From NCBI GenBank assembly GCA_964490845.1, contig CAZBED010000002.1, forward strand, positions 372,001 to 436,000: a stretch of 64,000 bases of DNA, written 5' to 3'. The position numbers and the translations under genes were made by a program. Positions 16,176 through 24,036 of the stretch are shown piece after piece; position 1 is the stretch's first letter, and the number at the start of each line of letters is the position of its first letter. The DNA is from JADJSS01 sp964490845. Its GTDB lineage: Bacteria; Bacteroidota; Bacteroidia; Chitinophagales; JADIYW01. Under the pieces are notes generated by a model, which searched no databases, was not told where the DNA came from, and worked only from the letters and a program-made list of their open reading frames with translations.

Positions 16176-17387
16176 TTAATTCGCCGCTACTGCTTCCGCT
16201 TTCTTCCTCTTTTGCTGTTCATGCATTTCTCTCAGCAGACCACGGGCAATCAGCAGTTTCATGATTTCGTTGGTACCTGCATAGATACGCGCCACACGAT
16301 TGTCAGCATAAGCCCTCGCAATAAAGTATTCCCACATATATCCATAACCGCCGTGCAACTGCATGCATTCGTCCACAATGTTTTGGTGGGCATCCGTGCA
16401 GGAGAATTTAGCCATCGAGGCCGTTTCTGCAGTCAGTTCACCTTTTACATACAGTTCCACACACCGGTCTACGAAGGTCTGATGAATCTGCAGTTTAGTA
16501 GCCAATTCTGCAAGCTTGAATTGTGTATTCTGGAAACCCGCAATCGGCTGTTTAAAGGCCGTTCGGGAAGTGGTGTACTCTATAGTGTGCTCTAAGGCGC
16601 CTTCGGCGCCGCCCACAGCCATTAATGCCACAGACAAGCGTTCTCTGCCAAGTTTTTGCATCATGTAAATAAAGCCTTTTCCGATTTCACCCAGCAAATT
16701 TTCTTTAGGTATCTCAACATTATCGAAAAATAACTCGCAGGTATCCTGTGCTTTCATACCCACTTTTTTGAATGGTTTCCCTTTTGAATACCCCGTCCGT
16801 GAAGACTCTACAATGAATAAAGAAATACCTTTGTCATTGCCGTCCACAATAGTGCGGGCGGCAATTATCGCCATATCGCTCATGTAGCCATTGGTGATAA
16901 ATGTTTTTTGTCCGTTCAAAAGGTAGTGGTCGCCCATATCCAGAGCGTTTGATTTCAACGCCTGCAAATCACTGCCGCAGCCGGGTTCTGTCATGCCTAT
17001 CGCCGTAATCACTTCGCCGCTTACCATTTTAGGCAGCCATTCGTGTTTTTGTGCTTCTGAGCCGTAATCAACAACATAGGGAGCGACGATATCAGAGTGC
17101 AGGAAGAAACCCGGGCCGGTGAATCCACCCTTTGAAATTTCCTCGGTAATCAGTGCGCAAAATGAAAAATCCAGGCCGGCGCCACCGTATTCTTCCGGCA
17201 CATCCAAGCACAGCAAGCCCGCTTCGCCGGCTTTCAGCCAAACGTCACGGCTGACCTGTCCATCCTCTTCCCATTGTGCATGGTAAGGAGCTATTTCTTT
17301 TTCGATGAACTGCTGACACATCTTTTGCAACATCAGATGCTCTTCCGTTGAATAGATATCCCGTTTTAATTTTATGGCAGAAAACAT
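16176..17387 (-). CDS. Acyl-CoA dehydrogenase
   Basis: 403 residues with the three acyl-CoA dehydrogenase domains. It would oxidise acyl-CoA to enoyl-CoA with FAD and pass electrons to ETF. Recognisable are MTEPGCGSDLQALKS (FAD/substrate loop), RTAFKQPIAGFQNTQFKLAEL and the C-terminal LHGGYGYMWEYFIARAYADNRVARIYAGTNEIMK, whose Glu is the usual catalytic base. This is closest to the short/medium and long-chain group; substrate length cannot be read from sequence alone. No ETF genes are near. Confidence 0.93.
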   Translation of the reverse strand: MFSAIKLKRDIYSTEEHLMLQKMCQQFIEKEIAPYHAQWEEDGQVSRDVWLKAGEAGLLCLDVPEEYGGAGLDFSFCALITEEISKGGFTGPGFFLHSDIVAPYVVDYGSEAQKHEWLPKMVSGEVITAIGMTEPGCGSDLQALKSNALDMGDHYLLNGQKTFITNGYMSDMAIIAARTIVDGNDKGISLFIVESSRTGYSKGKPFKKVGMKAQDTCELFFDNVEIPKENLLGEIGKGFIYMMQKLGRERLSVALMAVGGAEGALEHTIEYTTSRTAFKQPIAGFQNTQFKLAELATKLQIHQTFVDRCVELYVKGELTAETASMAKFSCTDAHQNIVDECMQLHGGYGYMWEYFIARAYADNRVARIYAGTNEIMKLLIARGLLREMHEQQKRKKAEAVAAN

Positions 17388-17508
17388 GGTAAAATTGTTT
17401 TAGTTTGCGTAAAAATACAAACAAAAAAACAGATTTTATGTTCGTCTCATGTCAAGAAAAGGGTAAAAATGTCATTCTCCCGAAAGCGTGAATCTTGAGA
17501 GTTTTCTT

Positions 17509-17577
17509 AGCAGAGTCTCTTGAAAAGGACTCTGCGTTATTGAATTTTACGCAGAGTCCACTACGTGAGACTCTGCT
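17509..17577. repeat. Nested perfect palindrome
   Basis: The outer arms AGCAGAGTCTC (17509-17519) and GAGACTCTGCT (17567-17577) are exact reverse complements. The inner arms GGACTCTGCGT (17527-17537) and ACGCAGAGTCC (17549-17559) are as well. The two stems are separated by symmetric 7-nt internal loops and capped by an 11-nt loop. The core GCAGAGTC occurs four times in alternating orientation. Transcripts of either strand could form the structure; it has no terminal T-run. Confidence 0.9.
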
Positions 17578-17690
17578 GGGAAATGAAAAGGTCTTAATTT
17601 TTTATTGTCAGTTGTTACATATTTTAACAGTTCGTCAGTCGTACCATTGTCACTTGGCCTTATGTATCCAAAATAAAATTCAAAAGCCTT

Positions 17691-17761
17691 TTGCCTCGGT
17701 TCGTGTCTTCACAACCAATATTATTATCTTTTTCGATTGGTGAGGACACGAACTGAGGCAA
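17691..17761. repeat. Imperfect inverted repeat at the break of a gene remnant
   Basis: TTGCCTCGGTTCGTGTC (17691-17707) matches the reverse complement of 17745-17761 at 16 of 17 positions, and the match continues inward with a 3-nt indel to about 17719/17736. The right arm ends 5 bp from where similarity of the DUF1801-like remnant stops. It looks like a small inserted palindromic element. Confidence 0.75.
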
Positions 17762-17765
17762 TGGT

Positions 17766-17862
17766 AGATTTGAAGTATCCGTTCATTCAATACCTGTATT
17801 TCACTTCGTTTTGGTTCAGGCTGCCTGATGATATATTCTTTGATTTGTTTCTGTATGCTCAT
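17766..17862 (-). pseudogene. 5' remnant of a DUF1801-type gene
   Basis: Reading leftward from an ATG at 17862, the first 32 residues are MSIQKQIKEYIIRQPEPKRS and then EIQVLNERILQI, which resembles the N-terminus of DUF1801 proteins with their PEPKRS-x-x-QxL motif. The similarity ends at the inverted repeat, and nothing resembling the rest of the domain follows. A chance reading frame is possible because only about 32 residues match by memory. Confidence 0.5.
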
Positions 17863-17943
17863 GTTTGTACTGTCAGGTTTGTATTTTTAAAAGTAATATT
17901 TTATATCTTAACCGAAGTCAATGAAAGTGGAAAATGCCTCCAC

Positions 17944-17951
17944 TAATTTTG
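17944..17951 (+). promoter_or_regulatory. -7 box of the oxidoreductase gene
   Basis: TAATTTTG fits TAnnTTTG exactly and lies 28 bp before the ATG at 17980, giving a leader of about 20 nt. Confidence 0.6.
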
Positions 17952-17979
17952 TAGTGTAAATAAATCAAAAAATAAAACA

Positions 17980-18933
17980 ATGAAAGCAGCAGTCTATAAT
18001 CAATATGGTTCACCCGAAGTTTTACAAATAGAAGAAGTAGCAAAGCCGACACCACAAGACAATGAAATTTTAATTCGAATTAAAGCGACGGCAGTTAATT
18101 CCGGTGATGTGCGTTTGCGAAAAGCGGATCCGTTTGCAGTCAGATTTTTCTTTGGTTTGCTAAAGCCTAAGAAGAATATATTGGGAACTGTTTTTTCAGG
18201 GGAAATTGAAAGCGCAGGTAAGGATGTAAAACTTTTCAAAGCCGGCGATCAGGTTTTCGGGCATACCGATATGAATTTCGGTGCGTATGCAGAATATATA
18301 TGCGTTCCTGAAGATGGATCTTTGGCATTGAAACCCGAAAATATTCCACACAATCATGCTGCATCCATTCCTTTCGGAGCAGTTACTGCCTTGCATTTTA
18401 TAAAGAAAACAGCAATACAGCCCAATCAAAAAGTACTTATAGTGGGTGCCTCAGGAGCGGTAGGGAGTGCTGCTGTTCAATTAGCGAAATCGTATGGGGC
18501 AATTGTAACGGGTGTCTGCAGTACAGCAAATATTGATTTGGTAAAATCTATTGGTGCGGATAAAGTGATGGATTATACAAAGGAAGATTTTACTCAAGAT
18601 GGAGAAGTCTATGATTTGATTTTTGATACGGTAAATACGATATCCGTTTCCCGAAGTTTAAAGTCACTCGCTAAAAACGGTATACTAATTTTAAGTGCGG
18701 CAGGAATGTCAGAAATGATGCAGGGTTCCTGGATTTCTATGACAAGCGGCAGAAAAGTATTGACAGGTGTAATAAGCCATCAGGCAAGTGATATTATTTT
18801 TCTGAAAAAACTGGTAGCGGCTGGTAAATTCAAGGCAGTTATTGACAGAACATTCCCATTAAATCAAATTGCAACTGCGCATGCTTATGTAGAGAAAGGA
18901 CATAAGAAAGGGAATGTGGTGGTGGAAGTATAA
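17980..18933 (+). CDS. NAD(P)-dependent alcohol dehydrogenase of the quinone-reductase type
   Basis: 317 residues of the medium-chain dehydrogenase/reductase superfamily. The N-terminal GroES-like part has NEILIRIKATAVNSGDVRLRK, and the nucleotide-binding domain has VLIVGASGAVGSAAVQLAKSYGA (about residues 148-170). Zinc ligands of classical alcohol dehydrogenases are not seen, so it is probably a zinc-independent quinone or enone reductase. It ends 1 bp before the stop of the convergent Crp-type regulator, a pairing that suggests regulation of this enzyme by its neighbour, although that is inference. Confidence 0.9.
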   Translation: MKAAVYNQYGSPEVLQIEEVAKPTPQDNEILIRIKATAVNSGDVRLRKADPFAVRFFFGLLKPKKNILGTVFSGEIESAGKDVKLFKAGDQVFGHTDMNFGAYAEYICVPEDGSLALKPENIPHNHAASIPFGAVTALHFIKKTAIQPNQKVLIVGASGAVGSAAVQLAKSYGAIVTGVCSTANIDLVKSIGADKVMDYTKEDFTQDGEVYDLIFDTVNTISVSRSLKSLAKNGILILSAAGMSEMMQGSWISMTSGRKVLTGVISHQASDIIFLKKLVAAGKFKAVIDRTFPLNQIATAHAYVEKGHKKGNVVVEV

Positions 18934-18934
18934 T

Positions 18935-19510
18935 TTACTTGCTAAGTAGCCTTTTCCTTATTCTGCTTAACGATTCAGGTTTTACACCCACATAGCTAGC
19001 GATTTGATATTGTGGTATTTTTTGGAACAAGTCTGGCCTTGATGCTAATAATTTTAAATAACGTTGTTCAGGAGTGTCGGTAGTGTATGACGACATAATT
19101 TCCTGCTGTTCAGCAAATACTTTTTCCATCACTTTTCTCGAAACAGTTTCCAGTTTTGGAAATCGCTTATAAAGATTTTCTTCCTTTTCTCTGTTCCCGA
19201 CCACCAATGAACAATCCATACAGCAATCCAGGAAATGATTGGAAGGTTTGTTCTGACTAAAGCTATTCATGGAAATTACCCACTGTTCTTCCGTGAAAAA
19301 ATTATTCGTTTTTTCATCACCATCCACTAAATAATATTGCCTGACACAACCTTCTAAAACAAAATAAACTTCAGTGGAAACTTGTCCTTCCTTTAGAAGG
19401 ACAGTACCCTTTTTATAATGCTTGATCGTCATTGTTTCCACAATAGCACTGATTTCTTCTTCAGAAAGAGGCATTATTCTTTGAAAATAGTTTAGGAGTT
19501 TGTCTTCCAA
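18935..19510 (-). CDS. Crp/Fnr-family transcription regulator
   Basis: 191 residues. The N-terminal cyclic-nucleotide-binding-like beta barrel includes YKKGTVLLKEGQVSTEVYFVLEGCVRQYY (about residues 32-60). The C-terminal helix-turn-helix is YQIASYVGVKPESLSRIRKRL. This is the Bacteroidota Crp/Fnr subfamily that usually lies next to a small enzyme gene. No iron-sulfur cysteine pattern of FNR is present. Its ligand is unknown. Confidence 0.9.
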   Translation of the reverse strand: MEDKLLNYFQRIMPLSEEEISAIVETMTIKHYKKGTVLLKEGQVSTEVYFVLEGCVRQYYLVDGDEKTNNFFTEEQWVISMNSFSQNKPSNHFLDCCMDCSLVVGNREKEENLYKRFPKLETVSRKVMEKVFAEQQEIMSSYTTDTPEQRYLKLLASRPDLFQKIPQYQIASYVGVKPESLSRIRKRLLSK

Positions 19511-19631
19511 TGTATTGTCTGTTTGGTTTTGCCAGGTTATCTGCTATGATGACTCTTAACTTATAAATATACGCATGTTTCTAAAATTGATTGACTCTCA
19601 CACCTTTTCTTTTTTTTATATAAATTCACAT

Positions 19632-20387
19632 ATGGACTTTAAACAACGCTTTTCAGACCGTGTAGAGAACTACATCAAATACCGCCCGGGCTATCCCGAA
19701 GAAATCATAGCCACCCTGCAACTCGAAATCGGCCTGGTGCCCGGTGATGTGGTGGCAGATATCGGCAGCGGCACCGGGCTGTCGGCAAAACTGTTTCTGG
19801 AACACGGCAATACGGTTTACGGCGTTGAGCCGAATGAGCCGATGCGCAAGGCAGCTGAAGGGCTTCTGGCGGAGTATGACCATTTTGTCAGCGTACACGG
19901 CAGTTCTGAGTCGACGAACCTGAAAGCACATTCCGTCGATTTGATAGTGTGTGCGCAGGCTTTTCACTGGTTCGACAGGGAGAAGACCAAGCTGGAATTC
20001 AGACGTATCGCCGCTGCCGGCGCACACTTGTGTTTAATCTGGAATGACCGCAAAGAAACCGAACCGTTTCAGCAGGATTATGAGAAACTGATTCAGGATT
20101 TTGCAATAGATTATAATGAAATCTCACACCGCAACATTACGCCTGATATCATCAGCGATTTTTATGCGCCGAATAAGTTTAAGAAATTTGTGCTCCATTA
20201 CGAGCAGCATTTCAATCTGGAAGGCCTGATTGGCCGTATTATTTCGTCCTCGTACATGCCGAATGAAGACCATCCGAATTTTCCACAGTTAAAAAATGCT
20301 ATCGTTCATCTTTTTAATGCTTACGAACAAAACGGAATTGTTACATTTGCATATGACACGATGCTCTATATCGGTAAAATAAAATAA
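19632..20387 (+). CDS. Class I SAM-dependent methyltransferase
   Basis: 251 residues from the ATG at 19632; a longer frame from 19575 adds a phenylalanine-rich segment without family features, so it was not used. Motif I is VADIGSGTGLSAKLFLEHG (residues 38-56), followed by the acidic motif II VEPN and by VDLIVCAQAFHWFD. This is a Methyltransf_11-like protein, of the group whose members carry the FxxRVENYxKYRPGYP N-terminus. The substrate is unknown. Its stop touches the start of the nucleotidyltransferase gene. Confidence 0.9.
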   Translation: MDFKQRFSDRVENYIKYRPGYPEEIIATLQLEIGLVPGDVVADIGSGTGLSAKLFLEHGNTVYGVEPNEPMRKAAEGLLAEYDHFVSVHGSSESTNLKAHSVDLIVCAQAFHWFDREKTKLEFRRIAAAGAHLCLIWNDRKETEPFQQDYEKLIQDFAIDYNEISHRNITPDIISDFYAPNKFKKFVLHYEQHFNLEGLIGRIISSSYMPNEDHPNFPQLKNAIVHLFNAYEQNGIVTFAYDTMLYIGKIK

Positions 20388-20678
20388 ATGGTGCACACGG
20401 AGAAAATAGTAAGACTACTTCAAACAAACAAGCAGTCATTGTTTGGTCAATACCCGTTAACAGAGTTAGGTTTATTTGGCTCGGTCGTAAGAGATGATTT
20501 TACGGAAAAAAGCGACATAGATATTATTATTGATTATAACAAACCAATGGGAATTGAATTCATTGACTTGGCAAATGCTTTAGAAAAGATTGTACACAGG
20601 AAAGTGGATCTGGTTTCTAAAAAAGGCCTTAAACAGAATTATTATAAGCAGATTGAAAAGGAAATAATTTATGTCTAA
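20388..20678 (+). CDS. mntA: MNT-type nucleotidyltransferase (antitoxin of HEPN/MNT pair)
   Basis: 96 residues with the polymerase-beta-like core motif LFGSVVRDDFTEKSDIDIIID (GS followed by DxD, residues 28-48). In the MntA/HepT type of toxin-antitoxin system, this enzyme adds AMP to the HEPN toxin and neutralises it. It starts immediately after the methyltransferase stop and overlaps the next gene by 8 bp, which is the usual arrangement of the pair. Confidence 0.85.
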   Translation: MVHTEKIVRLLQTNKQSLFGQYPLTELGLFGSVVRDDFTEKSDIDIIIDYNKPMGIEFIDLANALEKIVHRKVDLVSKKGLKQNYYKQIEKEIIYV

Positions 20679-21006
20679 GCGCAACGACGATTTATTGATT
20701 GAAGACATAATCTCAAGTTGTAGTAAGATTTTGAAATACACCAATGATATTTCAGAAGAAGCATTTAAGAATGATGACAAGACGATTGATGCCGTAATCA
20801 GAAATTTTGAAATAATCGGTGAAGCATCCAATAAATTATCAGAAGATTTAAAGGAGAAAAATCCGCAAATTGACTGGTTTAAAATGACTGGGTTGAGAAA
20901 CAGGTTGATTCACGATTATATGGGAATTGATTTGAACATCATTTGGTCAGTTATTCAAAATTATTTACCACCTTTAAAAACAGCATTAGAAAAAATAAAA
21001 TGGTAG
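20671..21006 (+). CDS. hepT: HEPN-domain RNase toxin, HepT-like
   Basis: 111 residues of the DUF86/HepT family. The catalytic RX4HXY motif is RNRLIHDY (about residues 73-80), followed by MGIDLNIIWSVIQNYLPPL. HepT proteins form dimers and cleave RNA when not modified by MntA. The 8-bp overlap with the MNT gene indicates a coupled pair. The heptamer array and eno follow directly. Confidence 0.87.
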   Translation: MSKRNDDLLIEDIISSCSKILKYTNDISEEAFKNDDKTIDAVIRNFEIIGEASNKLSEDLKEKNPQIDWFKMTGLRNRLIHDYMGIDLNIIWSVIQNYLPPLKTALEKIKW

Positions 21007-21017
21007 TGAGTTTTTTG

Positions 21018-21052
21018 CTTACTACTTATTACTTACTACTTAATATCTAATA
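21018..21052. repeat. Degenerate heptamer array before eno
   Basis: Five contiguous 7-bp units run from 21018: CTTACTA occurs twice, with CTTATTA, CTTAATA and TCTAATA as variants. It covers most of the gap between the HEPN gene and eno and ends 2 bp before the eno ATG. Confidence 0.88.
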
Positions 21053-21054
21053 AA

Positions 21055-22338
21055 ATGAGTCACATTATTTCCGTTCATGCCCGTCAAATCCTGGATTCCC
21101 GAGGCAATCCGACTGTAGAAGCAGATGTCATCACTGAAAGCGGTATTGTCGGCCGTGCAGCTGTTCCCTCCGGTGCTTCCACCGGTACACATGAAGCAGT
21201 AGAATTGCGCGATGGGGGCAAAGCCTATATGGGAAAGGGTGTACTGAAAGCGGTATCCAATGTGAATACCTATATCGCAGAAGCGCTCGTGGGAGAGCAT
21301 GTGCTGAACCAGCGTGAGATAGATTCCATCCTGATAGAACTGGACGGAACCGAAAATAAAAAGAAACTGGGTGCGAATGCGATTTTAGCGGTTTCCATGG
21401 CGGCTGCAAAAGCAGGTGCACAGGTGTCAGGTTTATCGTTGTACCGTTACATTGGCGGCACAAATGCACGCACCTTACCAATTCCGTTGATGAATATCCT
21501 TAACGGCGGCGCGCATGCCGATAATAAAATTGACTTTCAGGAATTTATGGTAGTGCCGGTTGGCGCTTCCACGTTTTCAGACGGATTAAGAATGGGCGTA
21601 GAAATTTTTCATAACCTGAAAAAAGTACTGAAAGCTAAAGGTTACTCCACCAATGTGGGGGATGAAGGCGGATTTGCACCCGAAATAAAATCGAATGAAG
21701 AAGCCATAGAAACGGTATTGAAAGCCATTGAGAGTGCGGGATATAGACCCGGAGATCAGGTAAAGATTGCGATGGACGCGGCGGCTTCAGAATTTTACGA
21801 TGCCAAGAAGAAAAAATACATCTTTAAGAAATCGGATAACAAAATGTTGTCATCCGAAGAGATGGTAGATTACTGGGCGAAATGGGTAAAAAAATATCCG
21901 ATTGTTTCCATTGAAGACGGCCTGGCGGAAGACGACTGGAAAGGCTGGAAATTAATGACGGAAGCATTGGGAACCAAATGCCAGTTGGTGGGCGATGATT
22001 TGTTTGTAACGAATGTAAAACGCCTGCAGGAAGGTATTGATAAAAATATAGCTAATTCTATTCTGGTGAAAGTCAATCAGATTGGTTCGCTGACAGAAAC
22101 CATAGAGGCGGTAGATTTGGCACACCGAAACAGATACACCTCCGTGATGAGCCATCGCAGCGGCGAAACGGAAGACAGTACCATCGCAGATTTGGCGGTT
22201 GCGCTGAATTGCGGACAAATCAAAACAGGTTCCGCATCCCGCAGTGACCGTATGGCGAAATATAACCAGTTGTTGCGCATTGAGGAAGAACTTGGAAGTG
22301 AAGCGCTATACCCGGGTAAGGGATACCGGTTCTTTTAA
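21055..22338 (+). CDS. eno: Enolase
   Basis: 427 residues, normal length. It converts 2-phosphoglycerate to phosphoenolpyruvate in glycolysis. The N-terminal domain has AVPSGASTGTHEAVELRD; the barrel carries the magnesium ligands (Asp in IAMDAAASEFY, Glu in SIEDGLAEDDW, Asp in LVGDDLFVTN), the catalytic lysine in ILVKVNQIGSLTET and the SHRSGETED signature. A glycolysis-unrelated neighbourhood and a weak terminator after it suggest a monocistronic unit. Confidence 0.98.
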   Translation: MSHIISVHARQILDSRGNPTVEADVITESGIVGRAAVPSGASTGTHEAVELRDGGKAYMGKGVLKAVSNVNTYIAEALVGEHVLNQREIDSILIELDGTENKKKLGANAILAVSMAAAKAGAQVSGLSLYRYIGGTNARTLPIPLMNILNGGAHADNKIDFQEFMVVPVGASTFSDGLRMGVEIFHNLKKVLKAKGYSTNVGDEGGFAPEIKSNEEAIETVLKAIESAGYRPGDQVKIAMDAAASEFYDAKKKKYIFKKSDNKMLSSEEMVDYWAKWVKKYPIVSIEDGLAEDDWKGWKLMTEALGTKCQLVGDDLFVTNVKRLQEGIDKNIANSILVKVNQIGSLTETIEAVDLAHRNRYTSVMSHRSGETEDSTIADLAVALNCGQIKTGSASRSDRMAKYNQLLRIEEELGSEALYPGKGYRFF

Positions 22339-22357
22339 CAAGCCTATTAGAAATTTT

Positions 22358-22391
22358 AAAGTAGTCCCGATAGTATATTGGGGCTTCTTTA
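22358..22391 (+). terminator. Terminator after eno
   Basis: AAAGTAGTCCC (22358-22368) can pair with GGGGCTTCTTT (22380-22390) with one mismatch and one wobble around an 11-nt loop; a partly T-rich end follows. It lies 20 bp after the eno stop. Confidence 0.6.
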
Positions 22392-22411
22392 ATACACAAG
22401 CGTTCAAAAAA

Positions 22412-22446
22412 TCTAATTACTAATTACTAAATACTAGCTACTTTTA
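22412..22446. repeat. Degenerate heptamer array before the DivIC-like gene
   Basis: Five contiguous 7-bp units starting TCTAATT, ACTAATT and ACTAAAT, followed by two more diverged ones, end 4 bp before the ATG at 22451. The units resemble those before eno. Confidence 0.85.
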
Positions 22447-22450
22447 CTTT

Positions 22451-22768
22451 ATGGCCGTCCTCGACCCGAAACTGAAAGAAAAGATTCCGCCGCTGTTCAG
22501 GAATAAGTTCTTTTTATTGTTTTTCGGGTATTTTATATATCTGTTGTTTTTTAATCAGAATACACTTGTTTCTCAGGCTAAGCTCGCTTTGGAATTGCAT
22601 AAGCTAAGCAAAGAGGAAGCCTATTACACCAAAGAAATTCAGAAGGTGAAGTTGCAGCAAAAAGAGCTCTTTTCCGGTGTTGACCAGATGGAAAAATTTG
22701 CCCGTGAAAACTACTGGATGAAACGTGACAGTGAAGATTTGTATATTTTCGTGGAAGCAGAGAAATAA
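22451..22768 (+). CDS. Septum formation initiator (DivIC/FtsB-like)
   Basis: 105 residues. A membrane segment (FFLLFFGYFIYLLFF, about residues 18-32) is followed by a coiled coil of about 40 residues (LALELHKLSKEEAYYTKEIQKVKLQQKEL) and the FARENYWMKRDSEDLYIF segment typical of FtsB/DivIC. Such proteins join FtsL and FtsQ in the divisome. FtsL itself is probably the small protein at 59495 in the dcw cluster. It stands alone between eno and a terminator. Confidence 0.85.
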   Translation: MAVLDPKLKEKIPPLFRNKFFLLFFGYFIYLLFFNQNTLVSQAKLALELHKLSKEEAYYTKEIQKVKLQQKELFSGVDQMEKFARENYWMKRDSEDLYIFVEAEK

Positions 22769-22770
22769 GA

Positions 22771-22803
22771 AAATCAGCTAATTTCCTAATTAGCTGATTT
22801 TAC
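22771..22803 (+). terminator. Terminator after the DivIC-like gene
   Basis: A perfect 12-bp stem pairs 22771-22782 (AAATCAGCTAAT) with 22789-22800 around the 6-nt loop TTCCTA, and it begins 2 bp after the stop codon. Confidence 0.85.
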
Positions 22804-22839
22804 AACTTTTCTCCATAACTTTAATCGTTAAATAAAAAC

Positions 22840-23958
22840 ATGAAATCACTGATTGTTTATTCTATTCCCGCCTTTTTTATTCTGATAGCCATCGAAATCA
22901 TTATCGACAAAATCAAGAAGACGCATCTGTACCGCCTGAATGATGCAATCAGCAATATCAATACCGGTATTGTTCAACAGGTAACCGGCGTATTGCTGAA
23001 AATATTGAATATTGGGGTTTACATCTGGATTTATGACAATTACCGTATTGCCACCATTCCGCAAACCTGGTACACGTGGATATTGCTGTTGCTCGGTGTG
23101 GACTTCTTCTATTACTGGTTTCACCGTCTATCGCATGAAATCAGCGTACTGTGGGGTACGCATGTGGTGCATCATCAAAGTGAGGAATACAATTTGTCTG
23201 TGGCTTTACGGCAGTCTGCCACTCAGGTATTCGGCTCCTTCTGGTTTTACCTTCCGCTGGCATTTATCGGGTTTGATCCGCTTTCCTTTCTGGTCGTCGC
23301 ACAGATTCAAACATTATATCAATTCTGGATACATACCCGTCTGATCGGGAAATTGCCTGCATGGTTTGAGTTTGTTATGAATACACCTTCCCATCATCGT
23401 GTTCATCATGGCGTGAATCCGAAATATATCGATAAGAATCATGGCGGTACGTTTATTATCTACGACCGGATTTTCGGAACATTTCAGGAAGAAGAGGAAG
23501 AGGTGCATTATGGCATTACTTCGCAACTGAAGAGCTGGAATGTTGCCGTTGCCAATTTTGATTATTACGGCTGGATAACCAAACAGCTGGTACATGTAAA
23601 AAATGCGAAAGACTTCTTTCTGGTATTGTTTAAGGCACCTGGCTGGCGCCCGGCTTATCTGGGCGGCCCGATTGTTCCGAAGGAAATAGACACCACCCGG
23701 CAATTGTATGATGCGGATACCAATCCAAAAATGCAGGTGTACCTTTTTGTACAGTTTTTATTGATGCTTGCTTTTGTATCTTACTTTTTGTTCGGCATTG
23801 AGAAATTCAACCTTACACAGGAACTGGCCGGAATCGGGTTTATCGTTTTATCAACCATTACCATCGGGTCGTTGTTTGAACGTAAAAAGTGGGCTGCTGT
23901 AATGGAAGTAGTCCGCTTGCTCTTAGCCTTCCCTGTTTTGTATTATTTGTTGAGTTAA
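22840..23958 (+). CDS. Sterol desaturase / fatty acid hydroxylase family membrane protein
   Basis: 372 residues with several hydrophobic segments. The diiron histidine boxes are HRLSHE, HVVHHQ and HHRVHHG, and GGTFIIYDRIFGTFQEE is the family signature. Such enzymes hydroxylate or desaturate lipid substrates in the inner membrane. About 100 residues of extra C-terminal membrane segments follow the catalytic part, which is a feature of the bacterial members with a DUF-type tail. The substrate cannot be told. Confidence 0.9.
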   Translation: MKSLIVYSIPAFFILIAIEIIIDKIKKTHLYRLNDAISNINTGIVQQVTGVLLKILNIGVYIWIYDNYRIATIPQTWYTWILLLLGVDFFYYWFHRLSHEISVLWGTHVVHHQSEEYNLSVALRQSATQVFGSFWFYLPLAFIGFDPLSFLVVAQIQTLYQFWIHTRLIGKLPAWFEFVMNTPSHHRVHHGVNPKYIDKNHGGTFIIYDRIFGTFQEEEEEVHYGITSQLKSWNVAVANFDYYGWITKQLVHVKNAKDFFLVLFKAPGWRPAYLGGPIVPKEIDTTRQLYDADTNPKMQVYLFVQFLLMLAFVSYFLFGIEKFNLTQELAGIGFIVLSTITIGSLFERKKWAAVMEVVRLLLAFPVLYYLLS

Positions 23959-24006
23959 GTCAACTCTTTTCCTGTTTTTCCGCTTTTCTGGATTTTATAA
24001 AATATG

Positions 24007-24014
24007 TATCTTCG
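24007..24014 (+). promoter_or_regulatory. -7 box of the M23 peptidase gene
   Basis: TATCTTCG is one base off TAnnTTTG and lies 22 bp before the ATG at 24037. Confidence 0.45.
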
Positions 24015-24036
24015 TACTTGCAACTAAGTTGAAAGA

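Larger units (their letters stand above)
17388..17979. other. 592-bp gene-free stretch with palindromes and a gene remnant
   Basis: No intact gene is supported here. It holds a nested palindrome at 17509-17577, an imperfect inverted repeat at 17691-17761, the start of a broken DUF1801-like gene on the minus strand next to that repeat, and a promoter box for the oxidoreductase at 17944. The stretch looks like a decayed locus that collected repeat elements. Confidence 0.7.

Noticed and set aside
17495..17743. An 82-residue plus-strand frame in the gene-free stretch.
   Set aside because: It reads through both palindromes and has no recognisable domain or start context.
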